Under the pieces are notes generated by a model. The model was not told the DNA's origin and did no database searches. It was given only the letters and a program-made list of their open reading frames with translations. Below, one piece after another: positions 51,103 to 62,020 of a DNA stretch of 64,000 bases; position 1 is the stretch's first letter; every line of letters begins with the position of its first letter. Source of the DNA: an uncultured Granulosicoccus sp. (lineage in GTDB: Bacteria; Pseudomonadota; Gammaproteobacteria; Granulosicoccales; Granulosicoccaceae); NCBI GenBank assembly GCA_947499955.1, contig CANMQI010000001.1, forward strand, positions 124,001-188,000, in the 5' to 3' direction. A program made the position numbers and the translations under genes.

Positions 51103-53849
51103 GTGTCTGGAACAATCCGGACACCACGCTCATCGCTGAGAATCCTGTGCCCCTCGGGCACTTCAAATCCCGCAGCCGCCACCTTGTCCTCGGCCGGCAT
51201 CGGACGAGGTGCCTCAACTGGCTTGAAATAGACGATCTGTTTCCAGGACCGGGTGATGCCGTCACAGAAGATAAGTACAAGATCGTTCGGTCGCGCCAGT
51301 TGCAGCGCCGTATCGACCGACTTTTCCTCTTCGGGCACTATCTGTATAGCCTCTTCGGACACACCCGTTTCCATCAGCACGGCCTTGATCATCTCGGGCA
51401 CCTCCGCCGTAGTACGTCCGCGCGGATTATCGTCCGAATGACAGATGTAATGGTCAAAGTTACCGGCCACAGCCATGGCGATCGCACGGATATCCTCATC
51501 ACGTCTGTCCCCCGGACAGGTGACACAGACAATTCGTTTGCCTACGGGATTCAGACGATGGACCAGATCGACCATGGCGGTAACAGCCGCTTCATTGTGA
51601 CCATAATCCAGAATCACCCGAAAACCGTGCTCATCGAAAACGTTCATCCGCCCCGGTGACTGGAAGAAGGAGTTGTCGAAGGTTCGCAGACCGGTGCGAA
51701 TCTGATCGAGACTGAGGCCAAGTGAAAAGGCCATGGCTGCCGTGAACATGGCATTTTCGACGTTGTGTAGCGCCTTGCCTTCAAGAGTCGCGGGAATCAG
51801 GTGCGTCCAGATCAGTGGGATTTGCGCTCCGTTGTCGTATATGACAATCTGTTCGCCATTGAGGCCCTGCTCGAGCACGACCGCGCGCTTGCCCAGATTG
51901 ATGTGCTCGCGCACCAGCGCATTATCCGGTCTGCGGGTCACATAGCAGATATGCCTGGCGTTGGTGTGTGCGGCCATTTTCAAGGTGTGTACATCATCGG
52001 CATTGAGCACCGCGCAATCCTTGGCGACCTCCACCACCAGCCTCTTGACCTCGGCAAGCTCTTCGACAGTTTCAACGCCCCCCAGCCCCAGGTGGTCTGA
52101 ACTGACATTCAGAACGGCACCAACGTCGCAGTAGCGATACCCCAGGCCTGCCCGAACGATTCCGCCGCGAGCGGTTTCGAGCACGGCCATATCGACGGTC
52201 GGGTCGCGTAGAACCATGCTGGCTGAAGCCGGCCCCGTCATGTCACCTTTAACCGTCATGTTGCCATCGATATAGATTGCGTCCGTTGACGTCTGTCCGA
52301 CAGTATGGCCAGCCATCTTCAACACGTGTGCCAGCATGCGTGCCGTGGTTGTCTTGCCGTTGGTCCCGGTGAGAGCCGCCACCGGAATCCGGCTTGGCGC
52401 ACCTTCCGGAAACAGCATGTCCATCACCGCTCCACCCACGTCTCGACCCTTGCCCTCGGACGGCGCAATATGCATCCGCATGCCGGGGCCGGCGTTGATC
52501 TCGCAGATGGCCCCACCGGTGTCGCGATAACTCTGCGTGATATCCGTCGTCAGAAAATCCACCGCACCAACATCCAGGCCGACTGCCCGTATGGCACGTT
52601 CTGCCATCAGTCGGTTCTCGGGATGAATGATGTCAGTGACATCGATCGCTGTGCCCCCTGTCGAGATATTGGCAGTCTTGCGCAGGTAGACAACCTCATC
52701 CGCCAGCGGCACAGTGTCATGCGTGTAACCGGATTCCTTCAGGATACGATCGGCCGCGTCATCCAATTCAAGCCTTGTCAGCATGTTTTCATGGCCGACG
52801 CCCCTGCGAGGGTCCTCATTGACCCTGTCCACCAGCTCGCTGATGCTGTGTTCGCCATCCCCAACCACATGGCCGGGCATCCGCTTGGCCGCGGCGACCA
52901 ATACGCCGTTCACGACCAGCAAGCGATGATCATCGCCTGCAATCATGCTTTCAACAACGACCGCACTCCCCTGGGCATCCGCAATCGCAAATGCCTCCTC
53001 TGCCTCTTCGTCACTCATGACATTGACCACGACGCCGCGGCCATGGTTGCCGTCAATCGGTTTCAAGACGACCGGATAACCGATATCGGCCGCCACCTCG
53101 GCGGCCTCTTGTGGATCTCTGACCAATTCCTGAACCGGCACCGGTAACCCGAGGTCGGAGAGCAGGCGCGTGCACATCTCCTTGTCAGACGCGATCTCCA
53201 CCGCGATATGGGAAGTTTCACTGGTCAGCGCCGCTTCGATGCGCTTCTGATATTTCCCCTGCCCTACCTGGATGAGGCTTGCCTCGTTAAGCCTCACCCA
53301 AGGGATGTCCCGGGCATCGGCTGCCTGCACGAGCGCCTGACCCGAGGGTCCCAGTGAGCGGCGCGACGCAAAGTACATGAAATCTTCAAGCTTCTCTTCG
53401 ATGGCACTGTCGCTTGCGTCCTCATCGCTTTCCGGCGCAATCAGGTCAAGGATCAGGTCACGCGCCACGTCACCGGCTTCTATCCCGATATCACGTGACT
53501 CGTAACCGAAAAGTACTTCGATTTCGTCCGGATGCGCCGTGGACGGCCTGGCAAATGCCATGCTGGCAGGCGCGCCGGCCTGATTCTGCAGAGTCAGTGC
53601 CAAATGCGCCATCAATTCTCCAAGATGGCAATCCGGCGCGCTGCGCGCCCGATCCATCAACAGCTCGCCATTTTCGGCGCGTGCAGTTGCCAGGCCCGGC
53701 ACAAACCTCAACAAGGGCTCCAGCAGAACATCGGCGTAATCGGACACCGGTTTTCCAGCTCTTCGATGCAGATCGACAGAGAGCCTGATCAACGGTTGAA
53801 GCGAGTAGATGTTAGGGCCTACGTAGCACGAGGTTGATACTATCTGCAT
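51099..53849 (-). CDS. cphA: Cyanophycin synthetase
   Basis: The 916-residue protein has the CphA1 order. First comes an N-terminal domain (MQIVSTSCYVGPNIYSLQPL). An ATP-grasp domain follows (YPVVLKPIDGNHGRGVVVNV, CEINAGPGMRMH). Last is a Mur-ligase-like domain with Walker A ALTGTNGKTTTARML, VLETARGGIVRAGLGY and NVSSDHLGL. These add Asp and then Arg to build multi-L-arginyl-poly-L-aspartate, a nitrogen storage granule. GGAG lies 5 nt before the ATG. The stop overlaps the cyanophycinase gene by 4 bp, so synthesis and breakdown are cotranslated. The promoter region is shared with the divergent M14 gene. Confidence 0.94.
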   Translation of the reverse strand: MQIVSTSCYVGPNIYSLQPLIRLSVDLHRRAGKPVSDYADVLLEPLLRFVPGLATARAENGELLMDRARSAPDCHLGELMAHLALTLQNQAGAPASMAFARPSTAHPDEIEVLFGYESRDIGIEAGDVARDLILDLIAPESDEDASDSAIEEKLEDFMYFASRRSLGPSGQALVQAADARDIPWVRLNEASLIQVGQGKYQKRIEAALTSETSHIAVEIASDKEMCTRLLSDLGLPVPVQELVRDPQEAAEVAADIGYPVVLKPIDGNHGRGVVVNVMSDEEAEEAFAIADAQGSAVVVESMIAGDDHRLLVVNGVLVAAAKRMPGHVVGDGEHSISELVDRVNEDPRRGVGHENMLTRLELDDAADRILKESGYTHDTVPLADEVVYLRKTANISTGGTAIDVTDIIHPENRLMAERAIRAVGLDVGAVDFLTTDITQSYRDTGGAICEINAGPGMRMHIAPSEGKGRDVGGAVMDMLFPEGAPSRIPVAALTGTNGKTTTARMLAHVLKMAGHTVGQTSTDAIYIDGNMTVKGDMTGPASASMVLRDPTVDMAVLETARGGIVRAGLGYRYCDVGAVLNVSSDHLGLGGVETVEELAEVKRLVVEVAKDCAVLNADDVHTLKMAAHTNARHICYVTRRPDNALVREHINLGKRAVVLEQGLNGEQIVIYDNGAQIPLIWTHLIPATLEGKALHNVENAMFTAAMAFSLGLSLDQIRTGLRTFDNSFFQSPGRMNVFDEHGFRVILDYGHNEAAVTAMVDLVHRLNPVGKRIVCVTCPGDRRDEDIRAIAMAVAGNFDHYICHSDDNPRGRTTAEVPEMIKAVLMETGVSEEAIQIVPEEEKSVDTALQLARPNDLVLIFCDGITRSWKQIVYFKPVEAPRPMPAEDKVAAAGFEVPEGHRILSDERGVRIVPDT

Positions 53850-53923
53850 TCAGGCTCCGGGTATCTTGAGTTACGGGACGCTTGTGGAATACTGTTCAGC
53901 CGACCAGACTGATGAGGTATGGA

Positions 53924-53953
53924 GCTATCATTCATTATTGCATGAATGATGGC
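53924..53953. promoter_or_regulatory. Palindrome in the divergent cphA / M14-gene promoter region
   Basis: Arms ATCATTCAT (53927-53935) and ATGAATGAT (53942-53950) are perfect complements around 6 bp and extend three more positions each side with one mismatch. The site lies 75-105 bp from cphA and about 90 bp from the opposite gene. It is a plausible binding site for a nitrogen- or arginine-responsive regulator, or a hairpin; only the symmetry is seen. Confidence 0.45.
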
Positions 53954-54038
53954 AACGGCTGGGCTGACCTGAACAGGAATAGATCATGTCGCTCATTGCC
54001 GGGACCAGGCAAACCAACACCAGTGATTGACTAACGCC

Positions 54039-55211
54039 ATGAATTCCATATCCGACTCTAGCGAAAAATCAGACGTTGCGGCAACAACTTCTGTGCACCG
54101 CGAGGTAATCAATCTTTCTCCCTCTGCCGGGAGTGATGCGAAAGAGCTGAACGTCTTTCGCTTTGGACAACGGGGAGCACGCCCCAAAGCCTATCTTCAG
54201 GCAGGTTTGCACGCTGACGAGCTCCCCGGCATGCTGGCATTGCGGGAACTTGCTCAACACCTGGAGGAAGCCGACCAGAGAGGCGAAATCAGCGGCGAAA
54301 TCGTGTTGGTTCCTGTCGCCAACCCGATTGGCCTGGCACAGCGGGATTTCGACATTCTGCAAGGACGCTTCGACGCTGAAAGCGGCGTCAATTTCAACCG
54401 GGAATACCCCGACCTGGGGACGGGTATCCTCGAAACGATCGGTAGCGCACTTGGTGATGACCCCGATGCCAATGTCGCCGCGATTCGATCTGAAATGAAC
54501 AAGCTGCTGGCAGAAATGACACCTGAAACGGGAATCGATACCCTGCGTCACACGCTCATGAGGCTTGCTTGCGACGCTGATATCGTTCTGGACATTCACT
54601 CCGATAATGAAGCGCAGTTGCATCTCTATACAGGCACACCACTGTGGCCCGAGGCTGCCGACCTTGCCGCGGAAATAGATGCCCGCGCAGTATTGCTGTG
54701 CGAAGAATCCGGAGGAAATCCTTTCGACGAGGCCTGCAGTGCACCCTGGTGGCAACTGGCGGCTGCGTTTCCCGACAAACCGATCCCATCGGCTTGTCTT
54801 GCGGCAACTGTCGAATTGCGCTCCAGCAATGATGTCGACGAACGGCTGGTCCGTGATGACGCCGCGGCATTGCTGCGCTTTCTGACTCGACGAGAACTTG
54901 TGGCCGGCTCGCCAGGGTCCTTGCCTCGCCTTCTGTGCGAGGCCACGGCGCTGACTGCCATGCAGCAGGTGATATCTGCCACCGAAGGTATCATCATCTT
55001 TCGTGCCCAGCTAGGCGATCTCGTACGTGAAGGCGATGTCATCGCCATGATCATCGATCCGTTGGGTGAAAGCACGGAAATTCTGGCAACAACCGAAGGC
55101 AGACTGTTTGCCCGCCACAACCAGCGCTACGCATGGCCGGGCAAGATCATCGGCAAGATTGCCGGCGCAACCCCTTTACCCGAGCGAGTCGGCAACCTGC
55201 TGACAGACTGA
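54039..55211 (+). CDS. M14 succinylglutamate desuccinylase/aspartoacylase-family zinc enzyme
   Basis: From the ATG at 54039 the protein has 390 residues. The zinc site of the AstE/AspA family is visible as GLHADELPGMLAL (H and E) and DIVLDIHSDNEAQLHLYTG (third ligand H). A substrate-binding arginine is expected near GVNFNREYPD. A C-terminal barrel (GIIIFRAQLGDLVREGDVIA) resembles the biotinyl-lipoyl fold of other members. The family hydrolyses N-acyl amino acids or acts as carboxypeptidases. Lying divergent from cphA-cphB, it could process cyanophycin-derived dipeptides or modified Asp/Arg; that is inference. Confidence 0.8.
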   Translation: MNSISDSSEKSDVAATTSVHREVINLSPSAGSDAKELNVFRFGQRGARPKAYLQAGLHADELPGMLALRELAQHLEEADQRGEISGEIVLVPVANPIGLAQRDFDILQGRFDAESGVNFNREYPDLGTGILETIGSALGDDPDANVAAIRSEMNKLLAEMTPETGIDTLRHTLMRLACDADIVLDIHSDNEAQLHLYTGTPLWPEAADLAAEIDARAVLLCEESGGNPFDEACSAPWWQLAAAFPDKPIPSACLAATVELRSSNDVDERLVRDDAAALLRFLTRRELVAGSPGSLPRLLCEATALTAMQQVISATEGIIIFRAQLGDLVREGDVIAMIIDPLGESTEILATTEGRLFARHNQRYAWPGKIIGKIAGATPLPERVGNLLTD

Positions 55212-55280
55212 TTCTCTAGCGAAGGCTTGCGGGTCCAATGCGAGAAGGGCCCGATCTCGCTCAGTCGAGGTCAACTGCGT

Positions 55281-56205
55281 TCAGCGCCAACCTCCTCGTG
55301 CGCGAAGAAAGGAACCAGCTTCCTGATGGCATCTGCCGAGACAGGCTGACGAGCATCCATTTTCCTCTTCACTCATGTATTCCGCGGTCAGCGACGACAA
55401 GGGCTCCGAGACATGTTCTGCGCCGAACTCATCGGAATGCAGAACAATGTAGCGGCCATCATCCGAGTAGAAAGCGTGAGGCAACTCTTGGTGACTGACC
55501 AGAATCTCGAAGAGCCTTTCCCCCGGTCGCTTGCCGACGATTTCAATTTTTCCACCGTCACCAAAATCATCGGACAATTGAATGGCCAGATCCAGCATGC
55601 CCACTGATTTCATCCGGCTGCACAGCACAAAAGGACGATTGGAAATCTCTGCGTTTTCGATACTCTTGCGGATGAGAGCCGCAGCCTCTTCACCGGTGAA
55701 CATCAGGCGATTCATGCGCGAATCAGTCAGCTTCAGCGTTTCATCTTTCCTGGCGCTATCAATCCAGAATGGTATGACAGATCCGTTCGAGCAAGCCACA
55801 TTGGCAAACCGAGTACATACGAACCTGGTACGCTCATTGTAGTGTTCGAGGAACATCTGCTACATGATCTTCTTTGAATAGCCATAGATATTCTCCGGTT
55901 GGCAGGCCTTGTCAGTGCTGATACCGACAACAATCGGCACGCACACTCGCCTTGATGATATTCAGGCTGCCTGAGATATCTATCTCGGTGGTACGAGATA
56001 TATTCAATTCAGCAAAGTTGACATGCTTCAACGCCGCCGCATGAATGACGATGTCAGGTTTCACCTTGAGGAAAATCGTGGTCAGGTGATCAAGGTCCTG
56101 GATGTCGGACACGCAGGAATGTACTTCTGGAAAGCAATTCCTGAGTTTTTCGATATAGGTTTCGTTACGACTGACATTAAATAACTGGAATTCATCTCTG
56201 TTTCA
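55281..56205 (-). pseudogene. Broken nucleotide-sugar 4,6-dehydratase (CapD/FlaA1-like)
   Basis: Read on the minus strand, the remains begin without the Rossmann glycine motif at about 56205 and continue through VKPDIVIHAAALKHV. A one-base shift follows near 55930, then STDKACQPENIYGYSKKIM and an in-frame TAG at 55860-55862. The frame goes on with QMFLEHYNERTRFVCTRFAN and ends in the family's GKRPGERLFEILVSHQELPH. The order matches polysaccharide-biosynthesis (PF02719) dehydratases of about 340 residues. N-terminal loss, a frameshift and a stop make it non-functional. No other surface-sugar genes remain nearby, suggesting loss of a former cluster. Confidence 0.8.
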
Positions 56206-56228
56206 CGAATGTGCGCGTAGTAGCCTGA

Positions 56229-57560
56229 TCAGCGCAAGACGAAGACCGATGTCTTGCCGCTCCGTCCACGCAAGGGTATGGGCTCGTGAGTCTCGAGCCT
56301 GGCAAGGTATCGTGAAATATCGATCGATCCCTCTCGTTGCGCGGCCGCCGAGAGTTCCGAGCTGATCAGACACCGGCACCCCAGTTGCCGGGTGGCAGAC
56401 TCAAGCCGGCTTGCCACGTTGACCGCATCTCCGATGACCGCGAACTCCAGTCTCTCTTCACTACCGATATCACCAACAACCACACTCCCGTGATGGCCAC
56501 CGATAGCCAGACTCAGCCCTTCGGTATCGGGCAGCGTGTTGGATTTTTTCCAAAGCTCGAATGCATCAGCCATCTCCATGGCGGCAACAAGCGCATTCGA
56601 CGCATCGCTCTGTGTGGGTTCCGGGGTACCGAATGTTGCCATGAGCCCATCGCCCATGAACTTGTCGAGGGTGCCATCGTTGGCGAAGATTATCCTGGCA
56701 AGGATGCCGTGAAATTCTCTGAGCAAGGTAATGCTCTGTGCCGGTGTGTGCTGCTGCGACCAGGGTGTGAACGAGACGAGATCGGCAAAGACGATGGCGC
56801 AATGAAGCTCGCGTGGTTGTGAGAAAGGATTGGTCTTGCCCGCCAGTAGCTCGGCTGTCTTGTCCGGGAAGTAACGGGCCAGATTGGCCTTTTCCCGAGC
56901 CAGTCTGGCTTGCTGGATTGCGATTGTTCGAGAACGTTTGACTGCCAATGCCAGCAGTCCGGCGGAAATGAGTAGCACTCCGACCTCCTGCACTCTGGTT
57001 CCGACATCGATATAGGTCGGTACGGCAAAGGCACTCAGAGCCGCTTCCGTACTCAGATCGCCGGCAGGAAACCGCGCGGTATCCGGCAAGCGTAGTAGCC
57101 AGAGACTGCCGATGGTCCAGCAAGCCGCAGCAGACAAGCCTCCCCACACCACAAGACGCGGCCTGTAGACATAGGTCAAGCCTGCCAGCAGCACGAAAAA
57201 GTAGATGAAATTGCCGTATCGCAGAATGAACTGCGGAGGATAATCGAGGGGCAACAGCGGATTCGGGAACAGCAGAATGAACGCCATCAAGGCGAAATCA
57301 GCAGTGACGAAAACGTATTGATGCCACGACTTGCCCCAAACCGCGTTCTCGACATACCAGCCTCCCCATCCCAGCAAGGCGAATACGAAAAGAACCGCAT
57401 AGAGATACAGCGGGCCCGGCCACGGTACCAATGGCGTCACCAGCAATGCAATGGCGACAAGAGCCACGACTCTTCCACGCAACGCCGTGTGCTGGGCCGC
57501 CAACTGTTCTGCTCTCAACGACGGCAGCTTCTTGCGCCTTCTTTTCAGGGTTCGTTTCAT
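56229..57560 (-). CDS. Class III adenylate/guanylate cyclase with membrane domain
   Basis: The 443-residue protein has a very basic N-terminus and about six hydrophobic helices up to residue 210. A short linker is followed by a class III catalytic domain. Metal aspartates are visible in LHCAIVFADLVSFTPWSQQH and DKFMGDGLMATFG, and the transition-state region in EFAVIGDAVNVASRLE. It makes cAMP or cGMP at the inner membrane. The substrate-defining residues suggest cAMP but cannot be fixed by eye. It stands alone between a pseudogene and an MFS gene. Confidence 0.85.
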   Translation of the reverse strand: MKRTLKRRRKKLPSLRAEQLAAQHTALRGRVVALVAIALLVTPLVPWPGPLYLYAVLFVFALLGWGGWYVENAVWGKSWHQYVFVTADFALMAFILLFPNPLLPLDYPPQFILRYGNFIYFFVLLAGLTYVYRPRLVVWGGLSAAACWTIGSLWLLRLPDTARFPAGDLSTEAALSAFAVPTYIDVGTRVQEVGVLLISAGLLALAVKRSRTIAIQQARLAREKANLARYFPDKTAELLAGKTNPFSQPRELHCAIVFADLVSFTPWSQQHTPAQSITLLREFHGILARIIFANDGTLDKFMGDGLMATFGTPEPTQSDASNALVAAMEMADAFELWKKSNTLPDTEGLSLAIGGHHGSVVVGDIGSEERLEFAVIGDAVNVASRLESATRQLGCRCLISSELSAAAQREGSIDISRYLARLETHEPIPLRGRSGKTSVFVLR

Positions 57561-57724
57561 CAGCCTCGTCCATATGTTGTAGACCCTGCAGACGATTGAT
57601 TCAGTTATACGGAATCATTCCGGATAGCTGACTTTCCTGCATCAAAACCCGCGGTGACTATCCCACTGCACTGCTGCGAAGGTGATTCCCGCGTCTGACT
57701 TGACCAGATTCAGAAGCCGCCACA

Positions 57725-59098
57725 CTACGTGAGCGGTTGAAAACGTGCCTTATCTACCTTCAGGTAGGCCACACCCTCATCCAACGCAATGACGACCTCC
57801 TCGACTCCGGGAATGGACTCCAGTTCTGTTATCAACCCATCGCCGCGACCCCGCTCCTCTTCACTCAGCGCTCGGCGGTGGGTCGCCATCTTGCGAGGCG
57901 GCTTGAAACCCATCAGCAGTATTCCCCAGACAAGGCACATCAAGGCGACTACCGCGAAGAGTCCGGACGCACCCAGACTGCCGTATAACCAGCCGGCCCC
58001 GGCACCACCAACAAAGGAGCCCATGAACTGACTGCTGCTGTAGATGCCCATGGCACTGCCCTTGGCAGCGGCAGGCGCCAGACGCGACACAAGTGATGGC
58101 AGCAGCGCCTCCAGGGTATTCATGAAACAGAAGAAGGTAGTGATGCCGATGAACAACCAGACAGCGCTGGCATCGAGCCCCAACAGACCAGGACCTGCAA
58201 ACAGCAACTGAGTCAGCGTCAGGCCGGCGACACACAGCAAGAGCACGGCCCGCATCGCCTTGCGCTCGCCCCATATGATCAACGGGATCATGACGGCAAA
58301 CGCCACCAGTACCGCCGGGAGGTAGACCAGCCACTGTTTATCGGAAGCGATTCCAGCGTCACGCAGCCCCAGCGGAACGGCAAAGAACACCGCCGTGATG
58401 ATCATGTGCAGCATGAAGATGCTCACATCCAGCCGCAACAGCTGTTTGTGCCGTAGCAGGCGCTTCATGGTGCCCATATTGGCACCCGTATCGGCGCTGT
58501 ACTGACAGCGTTCTGGCGTGGGCACCAGCGTATGCAACATCACGATGGCCAGCAGCGCCGAGGCGGCTGTCAGCCAGAACAGCCCGTCAATGGAAAACCA
58601 GCTGATCAGCAAGGGCCCGAGGACCAGTGCCAGGATGAAAGCGAAACCGATACTGGCGCCCATGCTTGCCATGACCTTGGTACGCTGCTCATCGCGCGTC
58701 AGATCGGCAGCCAGCGCCATCAACGCTGCGGCAATAGCCCCCGCCCCCTGCAGCGCACGCCCGAAAATGACGCCGTAAATGGTATCTGATGTGGCAGCAA
58801 CGACACTGCCTGCGGCCAGCAGTAAAAGTCCGAGGGTTATGACTTTCTTGCGTCCGATGCGGTCGCTGAGCATACCGAAGGGAATCTGCAGACAGGCCTG
58901 CAAGAGCCCGTAGATGCCGATCGCCAGCCCGACCAACAGGGGGGTGCTCCCACTGTAATGGTCACCGAACAGGCTGAACACGGGCAGCACGATGAACAAG
59001 CCCACCATCCTGACCATGTAGATCAGCGAAAGCGACCAGGTCGCCCGCCGCTCTCGCGGTAGCAGTCCAGTAGAGGATGTAGGGATTGACTCGTTCAA
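57725..59098 (-). CDS. Major facilitator superfamily transporter
   Basis: The 457-residue protein has twelve hydrophobic segments and the MFS loop motif [17 protein letters not shown] between helices 2 and 3, with a second pattern, [14 protein letters not shown], in the C-half. The last 60 residues form a soluble domain ([20 protein letters not shown]) resembling a small ferredoxin-like or metal-binding module. It is divergent from uvrA. MFS genes beside uvrA are common in gammaproteobacteria, usually annotated as drug efflux; the substrate is unknown. Confidence 0.83.
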   Translation of the reverse strand: MNESIPTSSTGLLPRERRATWSLSLIYMVRMVGLFIVLPVFSLFGDHYSGSTPLLVGLAIGIYGLLQACLQIPFGMLSDRIGRKKVITLGLLLLAAGSVVAATSDTIYGVIFGRALQGAGAIAAALMALAADLTRDEQRTKVMASMGASIGFAFILALVLGPLLISWFSIDGLFWLTAASALLAIVMLHTLVPTPERCQYSADTGANMGTMKRLLRHKQLLRLDVSIFMLHMIITAVFFAVPLGLRDAGIASDKQWLVYLPAVLVAFAVMIPLIIWGERKAMRAVLLLCVAGLTLTQLLFAGPGLLGLDASAVWLFIGITTFFCFMNTLEALLPSLVSRLAPAAAKGSAMGIYSSSQFMGSFVGGAGAGWLYGSLGASGLFAVVALMCLVWGILLMGFKPPRKMATHRRALSEEERGRGDGLITELESIPGVEEVVIALDEGVAYLKVDKARFQPLT

Positions 59099-59200
59099 GG
59101 GACCCGGGTGGAGCAGCGTTACAAGCGGGGTATAGTATCAGGCGAACAGCTCGACGGGCACCTGCCCTCCCTTCAAACCCAGCTCAGCAGAAACCCAGCG

Positions 59201-62020
59201 ATGGATACGATCCGCATCCGGGGTGCACGCACCCACAATCTCAAGAATATCGATGTCGATCTACCACGTGATGCGTTGATTGTCATTACCGGGCTGTCGG
59301 GCAGCGGCAAGTCCTCATTGGCCTTCGATACGCTGTTTGCCGAAGGCCAGCGACGCTACGTGGAATCCCTGTCTGCCTATGCACGGCAGTTTCTGTCGGT
59401 GATGGACAAGCCTGATGTCGACCTGATCGACGGTCTGTCACCTGCCATCTCCATCGAACAGAAGTCCACCTCGCACAATCCGCGCTCCACTGTTGGCACC
59501 ATTACCGAAATCTACGACTACCTGAGGCTGTTGTATGCGCGCGCCGGCACACCGACCTGTCCGCGCCACGGCGAGGTACTGGAGGCACAGACACTGAGTC
59601 AGATGGTGGATCAGGTGATGGCGCTCGAATCCGGTACGGCGCTGGCCTTGCTTGCCCCCGTGGTTCAGGATCGCAAGGGCGATCATGCCACTCTGCTGGA
59701 ACGACTACGCGCTCAAGGCTATCTGCGGGCACGCATAGACGGGGTGATCACCGAACTGGAGGGCGACATCAGCCTGCCTGCGAAAAAGAAGCACACCATC
59801 GACGTGGTGGTGGATCGCTTCAAGGTTCGTGATGAGTTACAGCTTCGCCTGGCCGAGTCCTTCGAGACAGCAACCAATCTGAGTGACGGTAACGCGATTG
59901 TCACCCTGTTGAACGGTGATGGTCAGGATATGGTCTTCTCGACACGCTTCGCCTGCAGCCAGTGTGGCTATTCCCTGCCGGAGCTGGAACCTCGCGCCTT
60001 CTCGTTCAACAGTCCGCACGGTGCCTGCCCGGGGTGTGACGGCCTGGGGCTGAGCCAGTTCTTCGATCCTGCCATCATCATCGCTGACCCGTCCGTCAGT
60101 CTTGCCGGGGGAGCCATTCGCGGCTGGGACAAGCGCAATACCTACTATTTCCAGATGATCAAGTCGCTGGCGCGGCATTACGACTTCGATGTCGATACCG
60201 TGTTCGACGAACTGCCCGAACGAATTCGCGAGATCATCATGCAGGGCTCTGGCGAGGAGGAGATCACCTTCAACTACCAGAGCGAAAAGGGCCAGGCCAG
60301 TTACGAGTCCCGGCGTCCCTTTGAAGGCATCATCCCGAACCTCACTCGTCGTTACAAGGATACGGAATCGAATGCCGTTCGCGAAGAACTGGGCAAACTG
60401 CTGAGTTCGCGCACCTGCCCCGACTGCAAGGGAGCAAGACTCAATGAGGCGGCTCGACACGTACTGGTGGATGGTCACAGTCTGCCCGAGGTGGTCAGCC
60501 ATTCCATCGGTGAATCCCGCGCCCTGATCGACTCTCTGACCCTTACCGGCCAGCGTCGCGAAGTGGCTGACAAGATCACGGGGGAAATCCTCCAGCGACT
60601 CGACTTCCTGGTCAATGTCGGTCTGGATTACCTGTCACTGGAGCGCAGTGCCGACACCCTCTCCGGGGGGGAGGCACAACGCATCCGGCTGGCCAGCCAG
60701 ATAGGTGCCGGACTGCAAGGCGTCATGTACGTGCTGGATGAACCCTCGATCGGCCTGCATCAGCGCGATAACGACAAATTGCTCGGCACTCTCAAATACC
60801 TGCGTGACCTGGGCAATACCGTCATTGTGGTCGAGCACGACGAGGACGCCATCCGGGAAGCCGATCATGTGCTGGATATCGGTCCCGGTGCCGGCGTGCA
60901 CGGCGGCACCATCGTCGCCTCCGGCACCCCGGCGCAGATCATCGACAGTCCCGACTCCATTACCGGCCAGTATCTGTCCGGCAAGCGGTTCATCGACATG
61001 CCTGACAGGAAGAAGCCCGGCAAGCAATTCGTCACGATCAAGCAGGCCAGTGGCAACAATCTGAAGAACATCGATGTGAAGATTCCGGTGGGTATCTGCA
61101 CCGTGATCACCGGGGTCTCCGGGTCGGGCAAATCGACACTGATCAATGACACTCTCTACAAGCAGGCAGCGAATGTCATCAACCACGCCCGGCATACCCC
61201 GTCACCCGTCAAGAGTGTCAACGGGCTCAAGGTGTTTGACAAGATCGTGGATATCGACCAGAGCGCAATTGGTCGAACCCCACGCAGCAACCCGGCTACC
61301 TACTCAGGCCTGTTCTCGCCCATTCGCGACCTGTTTGCCGGTACTCATGAAGCACGTTCCCGAGGCTACAAACCCGGACGTTTCAGCTTCAATGTGAAAG
61401 GGGGGCGCTGCGAAGCCTGCCAGGGTGACGGCCTGATAAAGGTGGAAATGCACTTCCTGCCGGATGTCTATGTCGCCTGCGATGTCTGCCAGGGCAAGCG
61501 CTATGGCCGCGAAACCCTGGACATACGCTACAAGGGTCAGAACATTCATCAGGTGCTCTCCATGACGGTAGAACAGGCACATGACTTCTTCGCCGCCGTC
61601 CCGGTCCTGCACCGCAAACTCGCCACCTTGATGGATGTGGGGCTTTCCTACATCACCCTTGGCCAGAACGCCACCACCCTGTCCGGCGGCGAGGCGCAAC
61701 GTATCAAGCTGGCTCGCGAACTGTCGAAACGTGATACCGGCAATACGCTGTACATACTCGACGAACCGACAACCGGCTTGCATTTCGAGGATGTCAAGGC
61801 ATTGCTGGGCGTCTTGCAGCGACTCCGTGATGCAGGCAACACCGTCATCATCATCGAACACAATCTGGACGTAATCAAGACGGCAGACTGGATCATCGAC
61901 ATGGGACCCGAAGGCGGTCAGGGTGGTGGTAATGTCGTGGTTGCAGGAACACCTGATGACGTCATGGGCTGTGCAACTTCCTACACGGGTCAATACCTCA
62001 AACGAATGATGTCTCGCTAA
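59201..62020 (+). CDS. uvrA: Excinuclease ABC subunit A
   Basis: The start at 59201 ([20 protein letters not shown]) gives 939 residues, nearly the length of E. coli UvrA. It has two ABC modules with Walker [21 protein letters not shown] and [16 protein letters not shown] and two signature and Walker B sets. Zinc fingers are present (CSQCGYSL with [14 protein letters not shown] with [10 protein letters not shown]). It detects bulky DNA lesions in nucleotide excision repair. I see no clear LexA box in the 102-bp gap to the divergent MFS gene. Its stop overlaps the next gene by 1 bp. Confidence 0.97.
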   Translation: MDTIRIRGARTHNLKNIDVDLPRDALIVITGLSGSGKSSLAFDTLFAEGQRRYVESLSAYARQFLSVMDKPDVDLIDGLSPAISIEQKSTSHNPRSTVGTITEIYDYLRLLYARAGTPTCPRHGEVLEAQTLSQMVDQVMALESGTALALLAPVVQDRKGDHATLLERLRAQGYLRARIDGVITELEGDISLPAKKKHTIDVVVDRFKVRDELQLRLAESFETATNLSDGNAIVTLLNGDGQDMVFSTRFACSQCGYSLPELEPRAFSFNSPHGACPGCDGLGLSQFFDPAIIIADPSVSLAGGAIRGWDKRNTYYFQMIKSLARHYDFDVDTVFDELPERIREIIMQGSGEEEITFNYQSEKGQASYESRRPFEGIIPNLTRRYKDTESNAVREELGKLLSSRTCPDCKGARLNEAARHVLVDGHSLPEVVSHSIGESRALIDSLTLTGQRREVADKITGEILQRLDFLVNVGLDYLSLERSADTLSGGEAQRIRLASQIGAGLQGVMYVLDEPSIGLHQRDNDKLLGTLKYLRDLGNTVIVVEHDEDAIREADHVLDIGPGAGVHGGTIVASGTPAQIIDSPDSITGQYLSGKRFIDMPDRKKPGKQFVTIKQASGNNLKNIDVKIPVGICTVITGVSGSGKSTLINDTLYKQAANVINHARHTPSPVKSVNGLKVFDKIVDIDQSAIGRTPRSNPATYSGLFSPIRDLFAGTHEARSRGYKPGRFSFNVKGGRCEACQGDGLIKVEMHFLPDVYVACDVCQGKRYGRETLDIRYKGQNIHQVLSMTVEQAHDFFAAVPVLHRKLATLMDVGLSYITLGQNATTLSGGEAQRIKLARELSKRDTGNTLYILDEPTTGLHFEDVKALLGVLQRLRDAGNTVIIIEHNLDVIKTADWIIDMGPEGGQGGGNVVVAGTPDDVMGCATSYTGQYLKRMMSR

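Noticed and set aside
52305-53147. 280-codon plus-strand frame
   Set aside because: Antisense shadow of cyanophycin synthetase; no family features.
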